Source of the DNA: a virus
Direction: 5' to 3' (one strand)
Virus record (IMG/VR): IMGVR_UViG_3300038701_000886
Span: 1 to 36,206 of that record
DNA length: 36,206 nt
A program made the translations under genes and the position numbers. Shown in pieces: positions 31,548 to 36,206 of this stretch. Under the pieces are notes generated by a model, which saw only the letters and a program-made list of their open reading frames with translations, had not been told where the DNA came from and made no database searches. Position 1 is the first letter of the stretch. Every line of letters starts with the position of its first letter.

Positions 31548-31817
31548 TTAAAAATTTCCTTCTTGTACTCCAGCATCAGCGGCATGGTCATCGCGTCGAC
31601 GAATGCCAAATATAGCAGTGGTGCAGTCAATAATTACGCTGTCATATTCCCTGATTGCAGCATTGTCATTGTACGTAACATCGCTTTGCCCAATGCACAA
31701 AGGCTGTGATCCTGCTGTAATCCTCAAGACACGACTTGAAGCACCACCAGTAGCGGCTCCAATGATCTGAACGGCGGTTCCGCCAACTTGTGTAACGCTA
31801 TGGTTTTCTAAAGACAT
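31548..31817 (-). CDS. 89-aa virion protein, possible N-terminal domain of the tailspike
   Basis: From ATG 31817 behind AAGGAA. Small beta-type protein (SVTQVGGTAVQIIGAATGGA; RVLRITAGSQPLCIGQSDVT) like the short phage proteins that attach to the particle or form a spike's head-binding part. It is the first gene of the late operon. It ends N-F-stop on GGA AAT TTT TAA, and the tailspike frame is open from the same point in the -1 frame. The fused product would be 1039 aa. Confidence 0.7.
   Translation of the reverse strand: MSLENHSVTQVGGTAVQIIGAATGGASSRVLRITAGSQPLCIGQSDVTYNDNAAIREYDSVIIDCTTAIFGIRRRDDHAADAGVQEGNF
31551..31557 (-). promoter_or_regulatory. candidate -1 ribosomal frameshift site A_AAT_TTT
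   Basis: In the frame of the 89-aa gene the DNA reads GGA-AAT-TTT-TAA. The heptamer A AAT TTT follows the X-XXY-YYZ rule for -1 slippage and touches the stop codon. After slippage the next codons (TTA AGA GCC CGC) enter the open tailspike frame: L-R-A-R-R-R-R-G-N-T-V-Q-P-S-Q-Q. A missing T in a run of six would look the same. Confidence 0.5.
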
Positions 31818-31906
31818 ATTCAGTTCCTTTCAATAATAGTGCGCGTGAATATTGCATTTTTTCGCATAATGACACAAAATGAGTTTTTAACAAGGAGGTG
31901 CCAATC
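31818..31906. promoter_or_regulatory. divergent spacer between late operon and M15 peptidase gene
   Basis: 89 bp, A/T-rich, containing the ribosome-binding sites of both flanking genes (AAGGAA leftward, AAGGAGG rightward). It must hold or adjoin the late leftward promoter. A weak sigma70-like pair is visible leftward (TTGTTA, 17 bases, ATTATG). No good rightward pair is seen, so a phage-specific activator may be used. Confidence 0.4.
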
Positions 31907-32419
31907 ATGGACAATTTAATCGACGCTATCAGTATAACCAAAAACTTTACTCTTGGTGAGTTTTTTGACAGCAGAACAGCTAAGGAAAAAGGTTTAATAA
32001 ACTATCCTGACAATGCAGAAGTTATTGTAAACATTTACAATTTAACAAAAACACTGTTGCAGCCAATAAGAGATAACTTTGGTAAACCTTTGCATATTAC
32101 CAGTGGTTACAGGTGCGCTGGACTGAACGAGTTAGTTGGTGGTGTTAGCAACAGCGATCACTTAACAGGCTGCGCAGCAGATTTTATAATTTCGGGTATT
32201 GACTGTTACCAGGTGTGTTTAGCGGTTTGGGACAGCCCATTTATTTTTGACCAGTTAATTTATGAAATACAGATCGATGCCGAGGGAAATCCAGTTGAAT
32301 GGATACACATTTCGAAGCAGCTTGTTAACAACAGGATGGAAACCTTGACCAAGTATGTTAATGCCGACGGTTTGACCTATACAGTCAATGGAATTGTTGA
32401 CGCTGATCAATTTACCTAA
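31907..32419 (+). CDS. M15-family peptidase, probable endolysin
   Basis: A 170-aa zinc peptidase that would cut peptide bridges in peptidoglycan. Seen: ITSGYRC (64-70), then S83-D84-H85-L-T-G88-C-A90-A-D92 (the S-x-H-x-x-G-x-A-x-D motif, H85 and D92 being zinc ligands) and W-I-H134-I-S (third ligand). The N-terminus FTLGEFFDS is also typical (F-T-L-x-E-F/L-x-x-S). ATG 31907 follows AAGGAGG; a GTG at 31898 lies inside the ribosome-binding site and is rejected. It is the only lytic enzyme recognised here. It is transcribed alone between early and late blocks, unlike the holin-like genes at the other end of the late operon. Confidence 0.9.
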   Translation: MDNLIDAISITKNFTLGEFFDSRTAKEKGLINYPDNAEVIVNIYNLTKTLLQPIRDNFGKPLHITSGYRCAGLNELVGGVSNSDHLTGCAADFIISGIDCYQVCLAVWDSPFIFDQLIYEIQIDAEGNPVEWIHISKQLVNNRMETLTKYVNADGLTYTVNGIVDADQFT

Positions 32420-32452
32420 AAAAAATCTCCGGGTAACTGACAAGCCCGGAGA
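32418..32452 (-). terminator. terminator of the leftward early operon
   Basis: On the minus strand TCTCCGGG, 11-base loop, CCCGGAGA, followed by an eight-T run that reaches the M15 stop region. It shields the M15 gene from leftward early transcription. Confidence 0.85.
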
Positions 32453-32484
32453 GTATTTTGAATGTTTGGTCTTTTAAAGGGGTA

Positions 32485-32510
32485 GGCCCGGCCATTGGGA
32501 TAACCGGGCC
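32485..32510. other. perfect 7-bp GC-rich hairpin
   Basis: GGCCCGG at 32485-32491 pairs with CCGGGCC at 32504-32510. No T-run follows on either strand. It is the middle of three hairpins between the converging M15 gene and early operon, and shares the CCCGG core with the first one, so alternative pairings are possible. Confidence 0.6.
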
Positions 32511-32542
32511 ACTAATCGTCAAGGAGGTAGCCTACAGATTAG

Positions 32543-32570
32543 AACCCTGCAACAGGGTTATTTATCTTTT
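32543..32570 (+). terminator. terminator of the rightward M15 gene
   Basis: AACCCTG, loop CAA, CAGGGTT (32543-32559) followed by ATTTATCTTTT: a short strong stem with a T-rich end in the rightward direction. Confidence 0.65.
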
Positions 32571-32697
32571 ACGTAGATTTGCCGTATCTGTCAATTTGCT
32601 TTTTAAGCTCGATTTCTGCCTCCTCTCTGGTTTGGAAAACGTTTCCATCTTTTAATCTATTGAAGCAGAATTCCTCGTCACCAATATCAATCTTCAT
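32569..32697 (-). CDS. small acidic/basic protein, last gene of the early operon
   Basis: A 42-aa ORF from ATG 32697, overlapping the end of the membrane-protein gene by 11 bases, with AAGGAA about eight bases upstream. The sequence (MKIDIGDEEFCFNRLKDGNV, then F-Q-T-R-E-E-A-E-I) looks like one small beta-alpha unit of the kind seen in short phage proteins where an F/V-x-T-x-E-E-A helix follows two strands. No function is known to me. Confidence 0.65.
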   Translation of the reverse strand: MKIDIGDEEFCFNRLKDGNVFQTREEAEIELKKQIDRYGKST

Positions 32698-32830
32698 TGA
32701 AAAATTCCTTTAACTCTTTTTCCATATTTTCAGCATTTTCTTTTGCTATTTTTTCAAATTTAGAAGCACGTAATGCGTAAACAAAAAGACAAATCATATA
32801 AATGATCACAATGCCAATTATTAAAACCAT
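32687..32830 (-). CDS. small single-pass membrane protein
   Basis: A 47-aa ORF; ATG 32830 is preceded by AAGGAAG at six bases, which favours it over longer in-frame starts (to 32923). A membrane segment at residues 2-20 (VLIIGIVIIYMICLFVYAL) is followed by a charged helix (KFEKIAKENAENMEKELKEF). This N-terminal anchor plus helix layout recalls i-spanins in outline but is far too short for Rz. The segment 32831-32967 upstream holds no convincing gene. Confidence 0.6.
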   Translation of the reverse strand: MVLIIGIVIIYMICLFVYALRASKFEKIAKENAENMEKELKEFFNED

Positions 32831-32967
32831 GATGCTTCCTTCCAGTATATGCTTGTCCATATGCAACGAACATGTTTGGGAAATATTGAAAAATGCACAT
32901 GACCAAAGCTTATCGTTAGCCAAAATACTGACCGTATCTTCGCCCTGGCTTGGGCCTCTTTCATTTC

Positions 32968-33225
32968 TTAGGTGTCCGCTAATTGAGCGAGGCTCGCTAT
33001 TCTAGCGCTGCACTCTTTGACGCGGCGTTCGAGATTTACAAGCTCATCTACAAGCGCGTCACGTAGGGTTTGAACTGGTATTATTTGAATATCTGGATTT
33101 TGCGCATGTATCTCGGCTTCTGCCTCGGTATAAATGCCAGCGTCATGAATATGCTGTGTGTATCCTTGTGAATTTGGGCGGTAATATAATCCGCGCTTTC
33201 TGAACAAATATCTATTCTCCATCAT
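32968..33225 (-). CDS. hypothetical early protein
   Basis: An 85-aa protein starting at ATG 33225 (or 33222) behind GGGGG and overlapping the upstream stop. N-terminal half with many aromatics (NRYLFRKRGLYYRPNSQGYT), then I-Y-T-E-A-E-A-E-I-H, and a C-terminal helix (ELVNLERRVKECSARIASLA). The R-G-L-Y-Y-R-P-N-x-x-G-Y-T pattern is one I remember in short phage proteins that carry A-x-x-Y-T/x-E-E-A-E. Role unknown. Confidence 0.7.
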   Translation of the reverse strand: MMENRYLFRKRGLYYRPNSQGYTQHIHDAGIYTEAEAEIHAQNPDIQIIPVQTLRDALVDELVNLERRVKECSARIASLAQLADT

Positions 33226-33478
33226 TTCCCCCTTTTTTGGTGTCTGGATTGTCTAATGCCTTGCGAAGCGCTGCGACACGTTTGGGAGGACTAATAGTTC
33301 TTGCCCAATCACCGTAGGACCATTGACTATGTATACCGGATTCTATTGTGAAAAACTCATTCCCTGGATTGTCAGCAGCATTGAAGGCCCATTCTTTTCC
33401 GTCATCAAACGTGGCCCATCCAGCCTTTACAGCACCGTTAGGGCTACGTGCCGAGACTATTATCTTAGTAACTTCCAT
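33212..33478 (-). CDS. hypothetical early protein
   Basis: An 88-aa protein from ATG 33478 overlapping the previous stop (TGATG), with GGAGGG upstream. The middle segment (GAVKAGWATFDDGKEWAFNA) looks like a beta-sheet core; Trp-rich. The C-terminus is a basic helix and Asp/Gly tail. No family recognised. Confidence 0.65.
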   Translation of the reverse strand: MEVTKIIVSARSPNGAVKAGWATFDDGKEWAFNAADNPGNEFFTIESGIHSQWSYGDWARTISPPKRVAALRKALDNPDTKKGGNDGE

Positions 33479-33741
33479 CACTTACCCTCCAGTGCTGCAT
33501 CGATCATACTGCGGTGATGCTCAGTATGGTACTCATCGCCCAAGTAGTCTTCGTATCCACTCATTGCTGATGCATACAAAAGCATAAGATCAGTAGGCTC
33601 ATGCATTGCTTTTATGGCTGCTTTCGCAATAAAAACATCAAGGGTTTCTGACTTGTCTTGAGTAGTTGGTCGGTACTTATACCAATCTTTTCTTGCCTGA
33701 CTTACGGCATTGGAAACTTTATCAACCATTGTTTCGATCAT
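33478..33741 (-). CDS. hypothetical early protein
   Basis: An 87-aa protein. ATG 33741 is preceded by a perfect AAGGAGGT, so the longer frame to 33828 is rejected. Helical and charged (VSNAVSQARKDWYKYRPTTQ; FIAKAAIKAMHEPTDLMLLY), with a His/Tyr-rich end (GDEYHTEHHRSMIDAALEG). The segment 33742-33857 upstream has no own gene. Function unknown. Confidence 0.7.
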   Translation of the reverse strand: MIETMVDKVSNAVSQARKDWYKYRPTTQDKSETLDVFIAKAAIKAMHEPTDLMLLYASAMSGYEDYLGDEYHTEHHRSMIDAALEGK

Positions 33742-33857
33742 TTTAAACCTCCTTATTTTAAGCTCCATACAGAAGCATCTTTTTAGTTCTGGTACGTCGA
33801 CACCAAATAACACCAAGTTTCTTAACATACCCCTGTTAAAACGCCGTATAGACGCAT

Positions 33858-34163
33858 TTAAAACTCGTTTTCGATCAGCTTCTTCAAGAAATTACGTAAT
33901 TGACGATATCTGAAGCTAGAGTTGTAACAATAATCTACCAAGTCCTTCACGGTCGGCCTGCGGTGCGAATACGGCGATTTTGTCAGCCACTTTACCGCTG
34001 CGGCATCGACCACGTACGACGGGTATGCCTTCACCGCCTCAACGTAATCCTTGGCGACCTGCTCGGCGATAAACAAATCCTGCTCCTGGCGTGGATAGTG
34101 CGCAAGCAGTGCTGCGATGCGTGCAGCCTTGATGCCGTGCTCGTTCTCAGTCTCCAAACACAT
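33858..34163 (-). CDS. putative replication accessory protein
   Basis: A 101-aa protein from ATG 34163, overlapping the initiator stop by 17 bases; AGGTG is close upstream. The longer frame to 34502 lies wholly over the initiator coding region and is rejected. The C-terminal half (YPSYVVDAAAVKWLTKSPYS, then R-R-P-T-V-K-D-L-V-D-Y-C) has the pattern P-x-x-V-x-x-A-x-x-x-W-x-x-x-S-x-x-x-P-x-x-x-E/D-L that I remember from small proteins in phage replication modules. Its position behind the initiator suggests a helicase-loader-like or accessory role (inference). Confidence 0.65.
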   Translation of the reverse strand: MCLETENEHGIKAARIAALLAHYPRQEQDLFIAEQVAKDYVEAVKAYPSYVVDAAAVKWLTKSPYSHRRPTVKDLVDYCYNSSFRYRQLRNFLKKLIENEF

Positions 34164-35013
34164 CAACACCTGGCGCCCCCAAGTCTTGCAGCCCAGTGGC
34201 AACCTTTTCGAATGCCTGAGTTTGTTGTACAGCCCCTTGGCTTGGGCCTCTTGCTTGGCCTGTCCGTGAAAATCCGGAAACGTCTGCATATTTTCGACAC
34301 CAGTTGCGGAAAGTTGCATTCCAATCTCGTTTTCTAGCGTTTGCACCGGATGCTGACTTCCAGTAGTCGATAAACTTTTCTTGCTCGCTTCTGATTTCGT
34401 CGGCCGAGATTTTGGTGCACTCCGCGATGCCTCGAGCAAGCTCTGCACTGCAGCGCCAAGTGTTGGGGATGAACTGCCCTTGTTTGGTTGGTTGGTATTC
34501 ATCGCTTTCCTCCAAGGTTAAAAGTTCGCCCTGATTACTTTTTTTGGATAATAATTTATTATTATCTTTTTTTATATATGGTTCTGGTTCTGGTTTCCGC
34601 GCGTGTGTCGTCGGTTTCCGGTCGGTTTCCGGTCGGTTTCCGGTCGGTTTCCGAGGGGTCGTTTTGTTTGTTTTCAATGACTTGCTGGCTAGCTCTTTTT
34701 TTTTGCCGTTTTTTCGGTTAAAAATTTTGTCATTTATTTTTTCAAATTCTTTCATTTGCCTACGCTGAAAAATACGCTTGTTTTTGCGCGTGAAAAACTC
34801 ATTAATGATGATTAAAACGATGTCCTGATATTGCTGTTCTGACACCCTCAAATGACGTCGTAACCATCTCTCATCATCTGGAATTGAGCACCCTGGTGAG
34901 CGCCAGCAAAGCCGTAAAAGGCGATTATAAACGCCGTCCTCTTCAAGCGTTAAATGCGCTGTTGCGGCCTCGTAATCGTCAACATAAAGCGGCATTGATG
35001 GCAGGCTAGTCAT
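34147..35013 (-). CDS. replication initiator, DUF1376 family
   Basis: A 288-aa protein. Residues ~7-75 (MPLYVDDYEAATAHLTLEED, then GVYNRLLRLCWRSPGCSIPD, DERWLRRHLRVSE) are the DUF1376/YdaU N-terminal domain of phage replication proteins. A Lys/Pro/Arg-rich linker (about 95-170) follows. The C-terminal part (AECTKISADEIRSEQEKFID, then YWKSASGANARKRDWNATFR and NWCRK) resembles the DnaT/primosomal-type DNA-binding end. Start ATG 35013 has AGAGGG eight bases upstream and overlaps the previous stop (ATGA). It presumably binds the iterons at 34610-34653 in its own gene, as lambda O does. Confidence 0.85.
   Translation of the reverse strand: MTSLPSMPLYVDDYEAATAHLTLEEDGVYNRLLRLCWRSPGCSIPDDERWLRRHLRVSEQQYQDIVLIIINEFFTRKNKRIFQRRQMKEFEKINDKIFNRKNGKKKELASKSLKTNKTTPRKPTGNRPETDRKPTTHARKPEPEPYIKKDNNKLLSKKSNQGELLTLEESDEYQPTKQGQFIPNTWRCSAELARGIAECTKISADEIRSEQEKFIDYWKSASGANARKRDWNATFRNWCRKYADVSGFSRTGQARGPSQGAVQQTQAFEKVATGLQDLGAPGVDVFGD
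34538..34579. other. A/T-rich stretch, candidate DNA-unwinding element
   Basis: About 42 bases almost wholly A/T (runs of T7, ATAATAATTTATTATTATC, T7, ATATATG), located 30 bases from the iterons and inside the initiator coding sequence. Confidence 0.45.
34610..34653. repeat. four perfect 11-bp iterons, candidate replication origin
   Basis: GTCGGTTTCCG repeated four times head to tail without a mismatch (34610, 34621, 34632, 34643). The period of 11 is not a multiple of three, so the initiator frame reads a different peptide in each copy (RKPTGNRPETDRKPTT). The repeat is therefore kept at DNA level, not protein level. One unit is about one helical turn, so bound proteins would line up on one face. 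Confidence 0.8.
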
Positions 35014-35240
35014 GATCGCGTCCCTCTGCTTGTCATGTATTGGCTGTGCGCTTTTAACCTGCTGAAAACTTCCTCGTAACTTTCTGGGCAAATGCCGGAA
35101 AATCCGCGTATTCTGTCGATATAACCAAGGGTATAATCAGCATGATATTGTATGCTCTCATCAGTCCAGGGGTATGCGCGTAATAAGGCAAACAAATCAG
35201 ATTTAATTCTCGGTTCAACTGTTGGTCTTCTTCGCATCAT
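35010..35240 (-). CDS. hypothetical early protein, paralogue of 35577-35320
   Basis: A 76-aa protein from ATG 35240 directly after the stop of the 28-aa ORF (TGAATGATG). The core D-L-F-A-L-L-R-A-Y-P-W-T...Y-T-L-G-Y-I-D...S-Y-E-E-V-F-S-R-L-K-A aligns with E-L-L-Y-L-L-N-S-Y-P-W-T...Y-L-S-G-Y-I-E...S-Y-H-E-I-F-V-R-L-C-A in the gene two places upstream. Charged and helical. Function unknown; it precedes the initiator gene with an ATGA overlap. Confidence 0.72.
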   Translation of the reverse strand: MMRRRPTVEPRIKSDLFALLRAYPWTDESIQYHADYTLGYIDRIRGFSGICPESYEEVFSRLKAHSQYMTSRGTRS

Positions 35241-35327
35241 TCATCCCCGCCGTTTATCGAACACCGGCACCAGCGGGCTATGCAAACGGCCTGGGACATT
35301 TGCATTAACAGTAATTAGATTATCCAT
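35241..35327 (-). CDS. very small ORF between paralogues
   Basis: A 28-aa ORF from ATG 35327, overlapping the upstream stop, with AGGGA six bases upstream; its TGA is immediately followed by the next ATG. Sequence MDNLITVNANVPGRLHSPLV followed by a basic end. The coupling at both ends supports translation; size and lack of a known family keep confidence low. Confidence 0.4.
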   Translation of the reverse strand: MDNLITVNANVPGRLHSPLVPVFDKRRG

Positions 35328-35577
35328 TATCGTTCCCTGTCATGTTTTCGATATTGGGTTGCTGCAAATATCGACCGCGAGCACACAAGCGGACAAATAT
35401 TTCGTGATAGCTGGTTGGCTTTCTCGGAACAATGCGGCTATGTACCTCTATGTAACCGGACAGATAAGCCGCCCTTATCTGATCTTCCGTGCTTGTCCAT
35501 GGATACGAATTTAACAAATAAAGCAATTCTGATCTGTAAAGTGGATCCACAAGCGGTTTTTTTCGAAATTTAGGCAT
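35320..35577 (-). CDS. hypothetical early protein, paralogue of 35240-35010
   Basis: An 85-aa protein. ATG 35577 with GAGGT five bases upstream is chosen over an in-frame ATG at 35616, which overlaps the upstream gene. Basic N-terminus (MPKFRKKPLVDP), then the S-Y-P-W-T...G-Y-I-E...S-Y-H-E-I-F core shared with the gene at 35240-35010. The pair probably arose by local duplication followed by strong divergence. Confidence 0.72.
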   Translation of the reverse strand: MPKFRKKPLVDPLYRSELLYLLNSYPWTSTEDQIRAAYLSGYIEVHSRIVPRKPTSYHEIFVRLCARGRYLQQPNIENMTGNDNG

Positions 35578-35743
35578 TTGTGACCTCATCGGTGCAATTT
35601 TTCTGGTATTTCTCATTGAATGGCAGGCGTGGGTCGCTGTCGCCGTAAATGGTTCGTGTTGTTGCCCACACCCATCCAGTGCCGTTACCTAAACTCGCGT
35701 TAGTCTGATAAAGCGGGTGAGTAGAGGTTTCCAGTGCTTCCAT
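35570..35743 (-). CDS. hypothetical small early protein
   Basis: A 57-aa ORF from ATG 35743, overlapping the end of the hexapeptide-repeat gene by ~55 bp and the next gene's start by 8 bp. The sequence has G-N-G-T-G-W-V-W-A-T-T-R-T-I-Y-G-D-S-D-P-R-L-P-F in its middle, which looks like a folded motif. The start signal is weak (AGAGAG). Longer in-frame starts lie over the repeat gene and are rejected. No family recognised. Confidence 0.55.
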   Translation of the reverse strand: MEALETSTHPLYQTNASLGNGTGWVWATTRTIYGDSDPRLPFNEKYQKNCTDEVTNA

Positions 35744-36206
35744 AGCTCTCTGTCTTTGGTATCGCCTATAGAAAATTGATCGTTGGCTTTCAGCTTCCGC
35801 CACTCTGTAAATGTTTTGGTCTCGCAACCTATGGTCATATGGTTATCAGTAATAGTAACCTCATATTTTAGACCAGTTATATTTATGGCTTCTGAACTGC
35901 ACACAGCATCGCCACGCACGACACCATCGCCACGCACGACACCTAGGTCACGCACGACACCTCGGTCACGCACGACACCTCGGTCACGCACGACACCTCG
36001 GTCACGCACGGCACCTCGGTCACGCACGACAGCATCGCCACGCACGACACCATGACCATACACGACACCATTGTCACGCACGACACCTCGGTCACGCACG
36101 ACACCATGACCACACACGACACCTAGGTCACGCACGACACCTCGGTCACGCACGACACCTCGGTCACGCACGACACCTCGGTCACGCACGGCACCTCGGT
36201 CACGCC
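35689..36206 (-). CDS. hexapeptide-repeat (YdcK-like) protein, C-terminal part, runs off the window
   Basis: Open from the right window end through ~17 hexapeptide units (R-D-R-G-V-V and variants CGHGVV, RDNGVV, YGHGVV, RGDAVV), then a unique C-terminal domain: INITGLKYEVTITDNHMTIG, C-E-T-K-T-F-T-E-W, and DRELWKHWKPLLTRF. The segment I-x-G-L-x-Y-x-V-T-I-T-D-N-H-x-x-I-G-C is, as I remember it, the standard C-terminal cap of YdcK-like proteins. An internal GTG at 36189 is only a codon of the repeat. Joining to the part at 444-1 gives a complete protein of about 330 residues with N cap, helix and C cap. Confidence 0.85.
   Translation of the reverse strand, partial: RDRGAVRDRGVVRDRGVVRDRGVVRDLGVVCGHGVVRDRGVVRDNGVVYGHGVVRGDAVVRDRGAVRDRGVVRDRGVVRDRGVVRDLGVVRGDGVVRGDAVCSSEAINITGLKYEVTITDNHMTIGCETKTFTEWRKLKANDQFSIGDTKDRELWKHWKPLLTRFIRLTRV
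35906..36206. repeat. 18-bp tandem repeat array, right part
   Basis: About 17 units of the same 18-bp repeat as at 1-243, same strand sense and phase. Segment 35971-36083 is identical to 38-150. Joined as a circle, the two arrays meet with an in-frame 3-base insertion (CCG) relative to the regular unit. Confidence 0.95.

Noticed and set aside
32458-32655. Rightward 65-aa ORF behind the M15 gene
   Set aside because: It runs through two hairpins and antisense to the coupled 42-aa gene, and has no ribosome-binding site.
34164-34502. N-terminal extension of the 101-aa replication accessory protein
   Set aside because: It lies entirely over the initiator gene in another frame, whose protein sequence is clearly the conserved one; the ATG at 34163 gives a normal short overlap.
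35013-35091. 26-residue N-terminal extension of the initiator
   Set aside because: It overlaps the upstream gene's end; ATG 35013 has a ribosome-binding site, ATGA coupling, and starts just before the family's conserved domain.
1-36206. Prophage with integrase and attachment sites
   Set aside because: No integrase or transposase is recognised and no host genes flank the phage genes; the ends close on each other inside one gene.

Overview
The window is most likely the nearly complete or complete genome (36.2 kb) of a short-tailed, podovirus-like phage of a Gram-negative bacterium. It holds a full virion set: small and large terminase, portal, scaffold, major capsid, head-tail adaptor, nozzle or stabilisation protein, three large alanine/glycine/glutamine-rich ejection-type proteins, and tail fibres or spikes. 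It also holds a lysis set. Replication genes are few (a DUF1376-type initiator, RusA, a RecE/RecT-like pair), no DNA polymerase is seen, and no integrase is recognised. The portal, adaptor and capsid look closest to the SU10/BPP-1/P22-like podovirus families, judged from memory of those families and not from a search. The Gram-negative host is inferred from a lipobox lipoprotein and a small outer-membrane-barrel-like protein.

The two window ends fall in the same gene, on the same strand and in the same frame: a YdcK-like hexapeptide-repeat protein whose first part is at 444-1 and whose last part is at 36206-35689. The window is therefore best read as a circularly permuted genome cut inside an 18-bp repeat array. 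Read as a circle there are four transcription blocks. (1) A leftward early operon starts at the Cro-like gene (2774), runs through RusA, a barrel protein, small genes and the hexapeptide gene, crosses the junction, continues through the initiator gene (35013-34147) and ends at a hairpin plus T-run at 32452-32418. (2) A rightward operon (2887-8037) encodes a RecE-like exonuclease, a RecT-like annealing protein, coiled-coil proteins, Xre-type regulators and a Gly-X repeat protein. It ends at a strong terminator at 8061-8084. (3) A long leftward late operon (31817-8070) encodes fibres, packaging, head, ejection and lysis proteins and ends at the same bidirectional terminator. (4) A lone rightward M15 peptidase, probably the endolysin (31907-32419), sits between the early and late blocks.

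The divergent control region at 2775-2886 lies between the Cro-like gene and the recombination operon. It has a sigma70-like promoter with a perfect inverted repeat between its -35 and -10 boxes.

Most unusual points: four perfect 11-bp iterons in the initiator gene next to an A/T stretch (candidate origin); a slippery heptamer directly before a stop codon that would fuse an 89-aa protein to the start-less tailspike frame; a second start-less frame at 23518-23342; a deletion junction near 5950 that truncates both an Xre gene and a second recT copy; two hexameric-repeat genes that look prone to length change; and a rightward membrane-protein gene inside the late operon whose ATG shares the palindrome CATG with the opposite gene.
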